The notes under the pieces: generated by a model | Databases searched by the model: none | The model's input: the letters and a program-made list of their open reading frames with translations, nothing else | What the model was told of the DNA's origin: nothing | In this document: positions 15,101-27,590 of the stretch, piece by piece | Position numbering within the stretch: position 1 is the stretch's first letter | Layout of the letters: each line of letters begins with the position of its first letter | Translations under genes and position numbers: made by a program | From: Strigamia acuminata | Taxonomy: Eukaryota > Arthropoda > Chilopoda > Geophilomorpha > Linotaeniidae | NCBI GenBank assembly: GCA_949358305.1 | Contig: OX442316.1 | Location: 10,850,001 to 10,914,000 of the forward strand | DNA: 64,000 nucleotides | Reading direction: 5' to 3'

Positions 15101-18100
15101 CATTAGAATTTCTCGAGCCTCGCTTGGTTTGAAGTGAAAGATTTAAGTTATGCTGTAAAAAGCCTAAAACATACACGTAGAATTGTTCAATGACGCTTTT
15201 CCTTTCATTTATTCACTAGCTTCCAACTCACATTTTCCTTTCGATCACTGACTTCAATGGGAAATCGATGCTATTTTCCTCTCGGATGACTATGCCAGAC
15301 AGAAATATGCACGTTCCATTATCTTTCCTTTATAATTCCTTCCTTTTCTTTCAAATATTATTACTTTTTTTTATATAGATTCAGGAAAACAAATATTTAA
15401 GCTTTTCAATAACTCAGATTTAAAAAATAAATTGAAGTTACAACTTTGGACATTTCCCTATTCTGTTATGGATAAATTTGCAACATAGAATACTAAATAC
15501 AGTTGCAAATAAATTGTAATTTCTACCAAACTAATTGATAAATTTCAATTGCTTTGCCTGCAACTTCGTAACGACATGAATTTTGTTTATGCAAATGATG
15601 ATTGACATTTCGTGGCGTATCTACAATCAAATTGAGTCATTGCCGAAATTTTGAATACAGAATTAGGTCTAGTTTTCGTCGGTTTCGCTCATTTATTCAT
15701 TTATCCATTTTTTTCTACAATTCTGTTTTCCTAAATCAAAATTCAAAAATCACGAAACAATCTTTCAATCCCGAATAAAATTCGAACCTCGTCTCTCGTC
15801 TCTCGTCTCTCGCGTGACATTTGCATTATAACCAATGGCAATTCTGTTTTCCACCAGTGAAAAAGCTTCTAGCTAAAAACCTGCACATAAATTAAATGTG
15901 ACAACTTCAAATTGATGAAGTTAGTCAATCTAACTTCAAATCATCAAATTTCATCAGTATAACGAATGAATAAATTGGAAATTGGCAAAAAAGTATATAC
16001 CGTATTTAAAAACTTAATTTAATCCCTCAAAATCGATTATTGTAGAAAATTCAAAACTTGCAACAGCAAATTTAATTTACTATTTCACTTGTTTTCAATC
16101 ACTTAATACCCCAATTTTCCGTGAAACCAAAATTAGTACCATCTTCATTTTTCCGCCCACATTTTTTTCACTCAGCCTTGTGATCGACTCCTGCAGTTGG
16201 GATCTTGATGAAAAATCGATAACTCTGTCACCCGAAAAATTAAAAATATACTGCCCCTGCCACCTCTATTCTCTACACCAAATAGCATAATAACAAATGA
16301 CAGGCGGAATAATTAGTGACATTGAAGAAAACTAATGAAAACCTGCCAACCAGACCAAAAGGGAAAGCAGAACTGCACGACCCTAAATTACCTAATCAAG
16401 AGACTTTTCACATTGCTGGATAATTGAAGAAAAAAAAATTAAATGTCAAAACTTAGACATTTGTCCCTTTAATGTTTAATTAAAAAAAAAAAAACCTCAA
16501 ATGAAAATAAAAATAAAAATGCAGCTCTGGAATTTGAAGTTGAAAGTGCAAAAGCAGTTCTGGTGATGTATTAAGAAAATTTAAATGCTTGAAATGTAAT
16601 CAATCCACTCCATTAGATGGGCTTCTTGTCTTAAGAGTCAAGACTCGATAAGTGAAGAGGCCCCATCGAGATAAGTGACTAAGTGAGTGTGATACCATCT
16701 AAACGAACATTCATTTCAGCTTTGCACAAAATTATGTAGAACGTTTAAAAAGTTTATAAATAATGGACAGATAGGACTATTGAGACTATGAAAATGAAGT
16801 AAATTCGCCCCAATACTCAAATAAAATATTTAACACATCTCGCACCACAAATTTTCAGATAAATACAATGTCGTTTTCAATTTTAGATTCAAGACTGAAT
16901 ATTGATGAGATTTTAAATTTCAATACAAAAAAAATCTATCCGCTTCCGGCGTACTCTAATTCCAAAATGCATTTTCAAGCCCGATTGATTGAAAGATAGG
17001 AATATTTTATACAACAAAGTGCGGTCGATAATGTAGGGTAAAAAATATAATCACAATCAATACTTACTAATTATTTTTTCCGGAAAAAATTGCTACCCAG
17101 AAGTAATTTCCTCTCAAACATTTTCTATTAGCTGCATCTTGGCAGTGTATGTTCAGCTTAAGGAAATAAACGGCCCGACAACATCGACGTGACAACACAA
17201 TCTAGCATTTCAGTTAAGAGTTAGTATAGGGATATTCAGACAAACCCAGAGAGCGTAAACAGGCCTCCCCGTTTGGACATTGGAATTGGAAAGATACAAA
17301 TACATCCTCCTTTCACACATCCACAAACCGATAGTGCACAAACTCAAAACAAGTTTAGCGGAAGATATTTTTTCCCAACCATAGTACTATTATAGCATCT
17401 AGTTCATCTCCCACCTTCAAGTCCATGGGCTAGCTTCAACTGACTTAAACCTAATTCACGAAAATCTCTCGACATATTTCATCAGATGTAATGTATGCCT
17501 AAATACTGCCCACACCTTTGACGTCACACCAATGATCAAGCTTACGGCTAGAAAACAATAAAAACTAAAAATAATTCCATACGTTACCAATAATTTTAGT
17601 TTTCTACTTGCTATTAAAGTGCAGTTCATATAGTCATTCTAATCATAAAATTCATTCAAACAAATTGAAATCCACTTAAAAGATGAATTCAGTAAATGTA
17701 TTTACTTTAAAAATTAATAAACGAATTGCAAAGAAGACTACTATAAATTCCAACTACCCTAGCAAAATGGTTTATCCAATGGAGTGCAATATCCTCAATT
17801 CAATAATTTTCTCAAATATTTATTCAATTGAATGAAAAAATTTGGCTCTATCGATAAGTCCCGAGTCCATTTAGTATTGACGAATGCTTCTGATTGGCTC
17901 GTGAATTTCTTTCCGTTTCTTGTAAATAGTTTTCAAATCTATTTTCACTCGCGATTGAGTCGAACTTCAAAATGGAACCATGGACAAACTTTCTTCGGCT
18001 CAATCTCACAGCTTCCGGCAGGATACGGTATAGTGGGAAAAAAATATTAGATTTTTTTCTCAACCTTTTTGGTGAACTCGCACCATCGATTCCGTACAAA

Positions 18101-20799
18101 AAAAGCCCAATTGCAAACCCATCCACAACTTGAACCCATGCACCGTCGTGATAAAATTACCATACTAACAACTCGCTATATAAACACCTTAAAGAGACAA
18201 AATCCAATTTCATTCTACAAATGTTGGTTTCTAACCTTTAAAACATATAGTGTTTCGTTTCAAATTGTGATGACACTTGCATAAGCAAGCTGCACACACA
18301 TCAAAACCCGAGAGGGAAAGCCATAAGCATCTTCGCCGCTCATTAAAACACCACATCATTTAAAAATGAAGCAAAAAAACATGAAAAATTATAAACACGC
18401 TTTAAATGTATTTCAGAATATGCGCGTCTATTTCAGAATGCACGTAATATTTCCTTGAAAAAAAGTAATACTTATTCCTTTCCCTCTTCAATAACCATTT
18501 TACAGCACGAGCATTGCACGATTTGCTCACTCCATGCATCCCTCTTTTATACCCATCATCGACAATAGTAGTCCCATCCTATACAGGATATGGCAAGACG
18601 AAAGAATATTAAATCCCAAACTAAGGGTACTTTTCTCTGGTGAATTTACTCCATCGATTCTGTGCAAAGACCAACTGCAAACCGAAATCAGGAATTACGA
18701 ATAGCGTGAGCAGCCTGGTAGAAATAGGTTTAAATTGCTTTTTTGAGAACTTAGATTTAATTAAATCACTTAAAAAAAAAGTAGGGGGTCCTATCACCAT
18801 AGACCAGATTAGGCTAAATGTTTAGCTTGCTTGCCGCTTTGCGCTTCAAGTGGGGTCAAAGTCCTACTTAAATGAGAAGCAAAGCCTTCGGTCTTTGCAC
18901 GCTGGTTCCGCATTTGTTTGACGGTAACTGAAGAGGTGAAGACGTACTGTAAAGCGATTCAGTAATGCCGATTCGCTTTGACGCTGTCATTACATTATAA
19001 CCCGCTCGAACGCTCTTTAGGTGAACTTTACATACATACCGTAAATGTTCTATTAAAACAACCCATGTTTTATTAACAAAACCCACATTTCTCCCATAAT
19101 ATAAATATTGAATTCAGTTGGTTCGGTCAATTTAAATATTTATTTTAGTGTTCCTGATCAATCTAGACTTATTTTAGTCGTTTTGGTCAATTCAGATATT
19201 TTATTCAGTAGTTTTGCTCAATCTAAACCCTCGTAGAAGAAGATACCCCGTTAATACAGCATCCCGCGCTCAATAAGAACATTTACGGTAACAACGTTAA
19301 ATTTCTGTCGCTGTAAAACCCTCTGGGAAAAGCAGGCGTTGTGTTTGCAAAATACAATTTCCGCCGTCAAATAAACAAACAACTGAGCTGACCCACAATT
19401 AAAAATAAATAAACAAACTAAATCGCACTTCACTCTACCAATAAGAATCTAATGATCTGTCAGCCAGCACGCTTCCAATTATTTGGATTTGTGCTCTAAT
19501 TGCGAGACATTCTAAGTTACCTTCAAGAATTGGAAAAGCAAAACCTTTCCCCTACAAACACTCCATGCAATAACAAAGCTGCCCCTTCGACTTCTCTTTA
19601 ACTACATAACAAACGAAATTTCCCACGAGTCTACAAGTGAAAGCTCATGGAATTCCCTAGTTGATTTAAAACAAACAATGGGAATTGAGAGAGATTCCGA
19701 TGCATTAGAGATATATTTCAACGGGCCCCTTACGTGCAAAACAAAGGAAAGTCCTACACAGCAGTCAATACCAAAAGGGCTATTCAGTGTGGTCGGTTCA
19801 ATGATGGATGAAAGCGTGGTCACCCAAAAGCAAGTCTCCTATTAATCCGATCTTCCCCAGAGAATCCTGTTCATTTCAAGTGTCGTGTCGTGGCCTGCAT
19901 TAGCACACTTTCTAATGATAAAGACATTTTTCGCAATTTCAGAGTTCTAACGCTCGTGCGAGGTCAATAGACGCCGCAATAGAGAAAAACTGCTGACTAG
20001 GTGAAAATGCACAACGTGCAAACTACAGACACGTTTCACATGTTAAAAAAGGGCGGCCAATTTAGTGCACGATGTGAGTGAAAAAAAAATTAAATTTGTT
20101 AAACAACATAATGCATATTGCTGTAGGTAAAACAAGTAAATTGAAATTTTCACGTGAAAACTTGAAGGTGTTGTTCAAATAAACGCGTAAAAATAAAATG
20201 TTTCAAAATTGATTCGTTTTAGAATCTATTTGCATCACAACACATGAGAAATTTCACAATCGTGGTATAGAGGAATTGAAATGGACGAGTTATCTCATGT
20301 TATTTCAATTATTTCTGAACAAATTGGAAAATATTTCCGCAATTATTTCTTAAAAATGAAATTGCACAGATTGTTTACTCATATTGGAAACTCCCTGACT
20401 TGTCCGATAAAAAAATAAAATCGCGTTCAAAGAATTTTAGCCACTTACTCATATTGCTGTTTATCCGAAAAACCATCTTATCGAGCAGTTCAGTGAAGGA
20501 TTTTTTAGATTCCCGTACAAAGTCATAACACTCAAGTCATTCTAGGTGGCCATCATTTTTTTAAAAGTAGTTTTCTTCTGGGGAACATACACAAATGATC
20601 ACAAAATTGTACAATATCACAAAGTACACTCACAGATGCGTTCTCCAACGCAGAATCCAACATCTGCTAGAGAAATGAACCAGCACGGATGCTGCACAAC
20701 TTCTGCTCCATCTGGTGAGTTACAATTACGCGCTTGCCATCTAGTGTCGATAAGGAGGATTCGTATCAACATAGGGGAGAAAAAAAGAAGGAATTTAAA
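9194..20799. other. AT-rich non-coding stretch
   Basis: No gene that I can support. Open frames of 60-105 codons occur, the longest at 14044-14352, but their composition is that of random AT-rich DNA. Short low-complexity runs are common, for example A/T-rich pentamer repeats near 14.63-14.65 and 16.50-16.52 kb and a TCTCG run near 15.79-15.81 kb. A cysteine-containing minus frame at 11266-11484 is treated under findings. The stretch may be intronic or intergenic. Confidence 0.45.
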
Positions 20800-23700
20800 A
20801 TTGAAATAAATTGTAATACATCAAAAAAGTTTTAAAAAAGAAAGAAAAAAAAAGTTACCACATTCCACGTACAGTATATCGGTTTATATCTTGAACCCAT
20901 TCCGATCATAATGTGAAATCAGAGACATACCCATAGTAAGATGTGTGATGGCGGGAAAATGAAAAACCGCAACTGAAAACGTGCATAGAATTTCAAGTTA
21001 ACCTTGATTAATTAAGCACTATGACTGCGTAGAGGAATGCAGTACGGTAATTTCAAATAAACTAGTAACGTAAACTACGTTATGTCTACTTTATAACATC
21101 CTTTCAAGTCGAGGGAGGTCCCACTAAGATGGCGTGATCGCGTAATCCCCATACTGAATCAGCTTTTCATCTACTGACAGGACAATGCCTTATAATGACG
21201 ATAATATTCGTTACAAAGACTCTACATTGCCAACCTGAAAAAAATTATTAAAATAAAACCAATGTTTGTACATCAAAATAAATTTTAAAAAAAGAAAGAA
21301 TTAAAAATTGAAATCGAGTTGACACATCAAGATAAACCTGGCAAAAAACTTAAAATTGAATTGAAAATAAGACTTAAGAAAGAATTAAAACTAATATATA
21401 GTGTTAATACATCACTATAGATTTTATAGAAGAAAGGATTAAACGTTAAACAAAGTTAACACATTCTACATACATAGGTTTACGTCTTGAACCTATCCCG
21501 ATCATAATATAAAATCATAAGACATAAACCCGTAGTAAAATGTGTAATGGCGGAAAAATGAAAAACCACAACTTAAAACGTGAGTAGAATTTCAAATGAA
21601 ACTTAAAACATTATATAAGCACTATGACTGCTCATAGGAATGCAGTAATTCGAAATAAACTAAAATAGGTAAGTAATATTTTGTCTACTTTATAAGATCC
21701 ATTGAGCGACGTCCGACTAGATGGGTTCATGACCTCGTAATCCCAAGACCCAAACATGATCGGCTTCAGGACAATGCCTTCCTTGTCTTGACAAATATCT
21801 CGAAAACCGTACAGATCCAACCTGAAAGAAATAATTAAAATTTAATTAATAGAATGTAAACCCAAAAAACGACATCTGAATGAAAGAATTAAAATTGCCA
21901 TAAAGTTAACATAAAAATACGGTAGATTTAAAAGAAAGAATTAAAAATTAAACAAAGTTAACACATTCTACATACATGGGTTTACGTCTTGAACCTATCC
22001 CGATCATAATATAAAATCATAAGACATAAACCCGTAGTAAAATGTGTAATGGCGGGAAAATGAAAAACCACAACTTAAAACGTGAGTAGAATTTCAAATG
22101 AAACTTAAATCATTATATAAGCACTATGACTGCTCATGGGAATGCAGTAATTCAAAATAAACTAGAATAGATAAGTAACATTTTGTCTACTTTAAAACAT
22201 CCATCGAAGATTCGAAGTCGAGCTGCGTCCTATTAGATGAGAGTATAATCGCGTAATCCCCAGACTGGATCCGCATCTTCATCTACTGACAGAATAATGC
22301 TTATCTTGACAATACTACATTCGAAAATTACATATTCAACCTGGACAAAAAATTAAAATTGATTTGATATAAAGTTAACACGTCAAAATAGGCTTTAAAA
22401 AAAGAATTAAAAATAAATTAAGTTAACACATTGAACCTATCCCGATCATAATACTCGTATAAAATCATAAGACATAAACCCACAGTAAAATATGTGATGG
22501 CGGAAAAATGAAAAGCCACAACTCAAAACGTGTGTAAAATTTCAAGTGAAAAACTTAAGATATTAGCTAAGCACTATGACTGCATATAGGAATGTAGTAA
22601 TTCCAAATAAAGTTGTATAGATAAGTAATATTTTGTCTACTTTATAAGATCCATTGAAGCGACGTCCTACTAGATGAGTTCATGACCTCGTAATCCCAAG
22701 ACCCAAACATGATCGGTTTCAGGACAATGCCTTCGTTGTCTTGACAAATATCTCGAAAACCGTACAGATCCAACCTGAAAGAAATAATTAAAATTTAATT
22801 AATAGAAAGTAAACCCAAAAAACGACATCTGAATGAAAGAATTAAAATTGCCATAAAGTTAACAAAAAAATACGGTAAATTTAAAAGAAAGAATTAAAAA
22901 TTAAATAAAGTTAACACATCCTACATACATGGGTTTACGTCTTGAACCTATCCCGATCATAATATAAAATCATAAGACATAAACCCGTAGTAAAATGTGT
23001 AATGGCGGGAAAATGAAAAACAACAACTTGAAACGTGAGTAGAATTTCAAATGAAACTTAAATCATTAAATAAGCACTATGACTGCTCATAGGAATGCAG
23101 TGATTCAAAATAAACTAGAATAGATAAGTAATATTTTGTCTACTTTAAAACATCCATCGAAGATTCGAAGTCGAGCTGCGTCCTATTAGATGAGAGTATA
23201 ATCGCGTAATCCCCAGACTGGATCCGCATCTTCTTCTACTGACAGAATAATGCTTATCTTGACAATACTACATTCGAAAATTACATATTCAACCTGGACA
23301 AAAAATTAAAATTGAATTGATATAAAGCTAACACGTCAAAATAGGCTTTAAAAAAAGAATTAAAAATAAATTAAGTTAACCTATCCCGATCATAATACTC
23401 GTATAAAACCATACGACATAAACCCACAGTAATCCCATACAGTAATCCCATACTCACACTGGATCCGCTTCAGCACAATTACTAGTCTTGACATAAATAT
23501 TTATCTCGAAAACTGTGCAGATCCAACCTGAAAGAAAAAATTGAAATTGATTATCAACATAAAGTTAACTCATCAAAATACATCTAAGAAAAAATTAAAA
23601 TGGAAATAAAGGAAACATTAAATTAAATGGAAATAAAGAAAACATTAAATTAAATGTAAGACAAAGAATTAAAAATTAAATAACGCTTACATCTTTATGC

Positions 23701-24070
23701 GTTTACATCTTGAACCTATCACGATCATAATATAAAAACAGACATAAACTAATAATCAAATAAGTAATGGTGGGAAAATAAAAAACCGCAACTCAAAATG
23801 TGCGTAGAACTTCAAGTGAAACTTAGTTTACTAAGTTGTGTGTTTATTCTGCACTATAACTGCTTAGTGCTTATAGGAATGCAGAAATTCCAAAGAAACT
23901 CGGAAATAATATTTTGTCTACTTGTTGGTCTGCGATAGCATCCGTCGAAAAGTTTTACGCGATCAGGACGGGACTCCCAAACCGCATCCGCATCTACTGA
24001 CAGGACGATGCCTCACTTTGATAATAATAACCTGCTCGATTACTCTACTTATCTAATCTGTAGGTTACTT
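20800..24070. repeat. higher-order tandem repeat (about 0.45/0.5-kb monomers, about 952-bp dimer)
   Basis: A conserved block beginning CCTATCCCGATCATAAT recurs near 20.89 (diverged), 21.48, 21.99, 22.43, 22.94, 23.39 and 23.71 kb. Spacings alternate around 506 and 445 bp in the centre. Segments 952 bp apart are nearly identical: for example, the block starting near 21.67 kb matches the one near 22.62 kb. This is an A-B dimer amplified in tandem, with diverged and truncated monomers at the edges. Most monomers carry GGCGGGAAAA or a one-base variant (E2F-like) and, on the minus strand, an acceptor-like TTTCAG|GTTGG. No conserved protein is encoded. The array lies just 3' of the FMO gene. Confidence 0.88.
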
Positions 24071-24461
24071 TAGACTTATTCACCACGACCTCAGTGTTAT
24101 AGATCATTGAACAATAATGTTTAAGATTGAAAAAATCGGCCACTATTACTTGATTTCGATCATGGGAAATGGGGCGACGTCTCAACCTCATCGCTCCATT
24201 TTCAAAAACCGAGTTAACGGTTATTTAAGTCACATGCCTCAACGTGATCTAATTCAACGTACGTGATTGGTTGAAAAATCGATGCCCAACGCTCTCTAAT
24301 GGCTATTTTTCATAACTCACGATTCAATTACTGAAAAAAGTAAAAAAAAACCACACAATCGTTTTATAAATTTGTTTTCTGAAATTAAAAATCACAATTT
24401 CATCGCTAACACATCATAAAATTATTTAATTCATATCTGACAACATTACAATAAACAATTT
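24071..24461. other. 3' flank of the FMO gene
   Basis: About 390 bp between the tandem repeat and the FMO stop codon. It probably includes the FMO 3' untranslated region, since that gene is on the minus strand. I found no canonical AATAAA on that strand here. Confidence 0.4.
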
Positions 24462-26524
24462 CTACAAAAAGATTAAATATAGAATTCCAATTGCGATAAG
24501 GAAACCAATAAAAATCTCTATTAGTGGTAATTTTCGAACTCGGACGGTGCCTTTCCGCGTTCTCAAAGGATGCAGGACCCTCTCTCCAATAGTTAAAATG
24601 GTCTCCCGAGCCTGTGGCCATGACTGGGGTCCAGTCAATCGAAACTGATAGGCCGCAGTGGGCCCAAAATAGCAAGTATAAAACAACTTTGGGTCACGGA
24701 ACATCATGCGAAATAACGGCGGTTTCACGCCTATATACATAGCTAGACAGTCCATGTAACGGGTCCAATCTGTTTCGTAAGGATTCGTTTTGTTCTTCTT
24801 ATTGTAAGAGGCAATAACGGCGAGCATTTGTTTCTGTGCAGGTAATTTGCTTTTAGCTGCAAATATCCGCGCAGCCCATCTGGACTGCATTTCGGCCACT
24901 GGACCAATACTGCCGTTTGGCTGCACCATGCCGATTACTGCTAATGTTGGCTGGCTGAGTTTGGGCGGAAATACAAATTGAAACAGCTCTACACGATCCG
25001 AAGATAATTTAAATATTGATTCGTCAATTATAGGTATCTTCGCCTCGAATCCCGTAGCGAGTATCACTACATCTAGTGGCTGCAGCACCCCGAGTTCGTC
25101 TGTTTGCAATAAATGATAGAATGAATTCAATTAATTACTGCGCTTATCATATGGATATTTCATTTTGCAATAAAATATCCATAAAATTGTCAATTTACCT
25201 TTAAACACTACTCCCTGCGGAACGAAATGATCGATTTCTCCTTTGATTTTGATCGAGCCAGAAACAATTCGAACCGTTAGATCATCTTCAATAGTGGAGT
25301 TTCTTTCAATTATTCTGTAGTTTGGTCGAAGCTTGTATAAGCTGTGGTCCATCTTGTGGTTTGCCTGACAATATTAACTTTCAATATTAATTCGAGCAAT
25401 TTTTTTTTTAGATCTAAAATATGGCACTTTAAAAGTTAAATTAATGTTTACTTTAACAAAACTAGTTGCTCTGTGGTAATAAAAATAGCTATAACGGTTT
25501 ACTTTTACGCAATAATTTCAAACTCCATTCACAACATTAACCTTGTGCTCAAAGTAATCGGCTACGAATGCCTTTGGCAGAAACTTCGAAAAGAGGACGT
25601 TGAGGTAACGACGAGAGTATAGAATATCCCAAGGAAGACCTCCATCAGCCAGACGGGGGATAATCCACGCCCCTTTGCGCGTGCTCAGCAAAATCTAGCA
25701 AAATAATCGATACTTTTAATTGTCTAATTAAAGCAGTTAATTAAATCAACCCAACCGGCAATTTATGTCCAGCGCGAGATAATTCCGTTGCAATGTTAGT
25801 TCCCGAAACGCCAATTCCTACGACTAGAATTTTTTTATCCGTAAATGCAGTGGGATCTTTGTAGTAATTGGAATGCAACACGCGTCCTTTGAACGTGTTC
25901 AATCCAGGCAAGTCGGCGATGTTTGGATAAACGAAACTCCCGATGCAAATCATTACAGCGTCGAAGATTTCGTCGTCGTACCGCCCGTCCTATGCACAAA
26001 CAAGACCGCATTCAATAAATATAAATATATACCGGTATTCATTCTTTTTTAGTAAATTACAGTTTGCTCAATCGTCACGATCCATTGGCCAGAATGATCG
26101 AAATCTTTAGATTTGTCGACATAAATAACTTCTGTCGAAAATTGGATGTGATCGACCAATTGGAAACTACGCGCGTATTCCTCTAAATAAGCCAGCACTG
26201 CTGCGTGGTCCATGTAATTTGGGTTAAATTTTGGGGGTGGGAAGTCGGAAAATGCTGACATTTCTTTACTGGTGATGGCCACTGTTGATTTCATAACAGA
26301 ACCAACTCCATTGATGGTCACGTCCCTAAAAATAACAATAATACATTTGGGGTCGAAATGGAGCAAGTATCATTTTCTTTTTACCGATATTTCCAACAGC
26401 CGCCAAAACTGCTCGTTTTCTCGTAGCAAGTGACGATAAGATTGTTTTCTAAGCATGCTTTTATTGCGGTCAAACCGCAGAGGCCCGCACCGATGACACA
26501 CACGTTTTTAGCGTTCTCGCTCAT
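24462..26524 (-). CDS. flavin-containing monooxygenase (complete, 6 exons)
   Basis: A microsomal FMO uses FAD, NADPH and oxygen to oxygenate soft nucleophiles (N or S) in xenobiotics and metabolites. Exons on the minus strand are 26524-26385, 26325-26061, 25989-25756, 25694-25542, 25364-25199 and 25099-24462. They sum to 1596 nt (531 residues), the usual FMO length. The start is the ATG beginning MSENAKNVCVIG, directly before the FAD-binding GAGLCG (residues 12-17). Residues 168-178 read FKGRVLHSNYY, the FMO identifying motif. A second Rossmann glycine motif, GIGVSG (193-198), should bind NADPH. LATGF (333-337) is the conserved FMO/NMO motif. The C-terminus ends in about 20 hydrophobic residues, a typical ER anchor. 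No frame is broken. The family is certain; which FMO subtype is not. Confidence 0.96.
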
Positions 26525-27590
26525 TTTTAATTTAATAAATTAAATATAAATCATTGAACCGAACCTCCATTAACGCACAGCGGACAACAATGCAATTGCA
26601 CAGCTAACAGAAACATCTTGTGGCGGTAAAATGAATCAAAAGGAAAAATTAGAGCGAATAAAGAATATGTGGCAAATTAAAATTGTTTCTGAAGTTTTTA
26701 ATTGTATTTTTCTCTTGTAAAGGACAAAAAGTATACATGAAAATTGGTTAAATAACAGACTTTAAATTATAGTTTCGGTAAATCTGAAATGCTGGTAAAA
26801 CTGTTAAATTAAATCACTGCAATTATTACTTAAAACACGCTTCTTAAACTTAAATAAGGAAATATACAATTCTAACTTGTCACACTTTTACTAGTACACA
26901 TTCTCACTATACCCTTATTAAAGCGTAAATCATGTCATTTATTCAATTAACCTTTAAAAGAATTTACATCACGATTTCGAACCAATAAACGATGACTTTC
27001 CTAAGTGAAATAAATCTCAAGTCAATGTGATAGCATGATGTTTTTAAAAGCAAGTCGAATATACAATGATCGCACTATGATTTCCTAATTGCGTAATTTT
27101 AAAACGTGCCGGCTTACAAGTTTACTCAAGAGCTGCAAAACTATTTAATTAAAATTAATTGTTGTGGTTATCGTCAATCTGTGCACATTTTCGTAATAGG
27201 TAAAGGTAAAAGTGACTTTATTTTAGAAATGTTTGTTTTGTCTCAACTTTTCATTCCGTTATGCAAAATGTGCAACCCTCTTTCAAATGATGCTTTTCAC
27301 TTTACCGATAGAAAATGTGACATGTTACAACCTCATTTGTCTGAAAAATATGGCTAATGGTATAAAAATTAAAACTACACCTGATCGTGTTATTATTTAA
27401 GGTAACCTTAATTTTTAAAAACCACTTTTATCATGTACAGGTATTTGTGTTCTCGTTCAAAACATTTTAACTTTCCAGTCTTTATAACATGAATGAATAC
27501 GGAAATTAATATATTCCAACGTCTTATGGGAACTGATTATTAAAAGTAAAGTTCAACTACTTTTCACAAACTTCTTACTCGCATTTTAAT
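26525..27590. other. intergenic, FMO promoter side and Elongin A 3' side
   Basis: About 1.07 kb between two minus-strand genes. It must contain the 3' untranslated region of Elongin A and the promoter of FMO. A plus-strand frame at 27106-27357 has no ATG at its start, no family resemblance and no splice context, so I see no gene. Confidence 0.6.
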
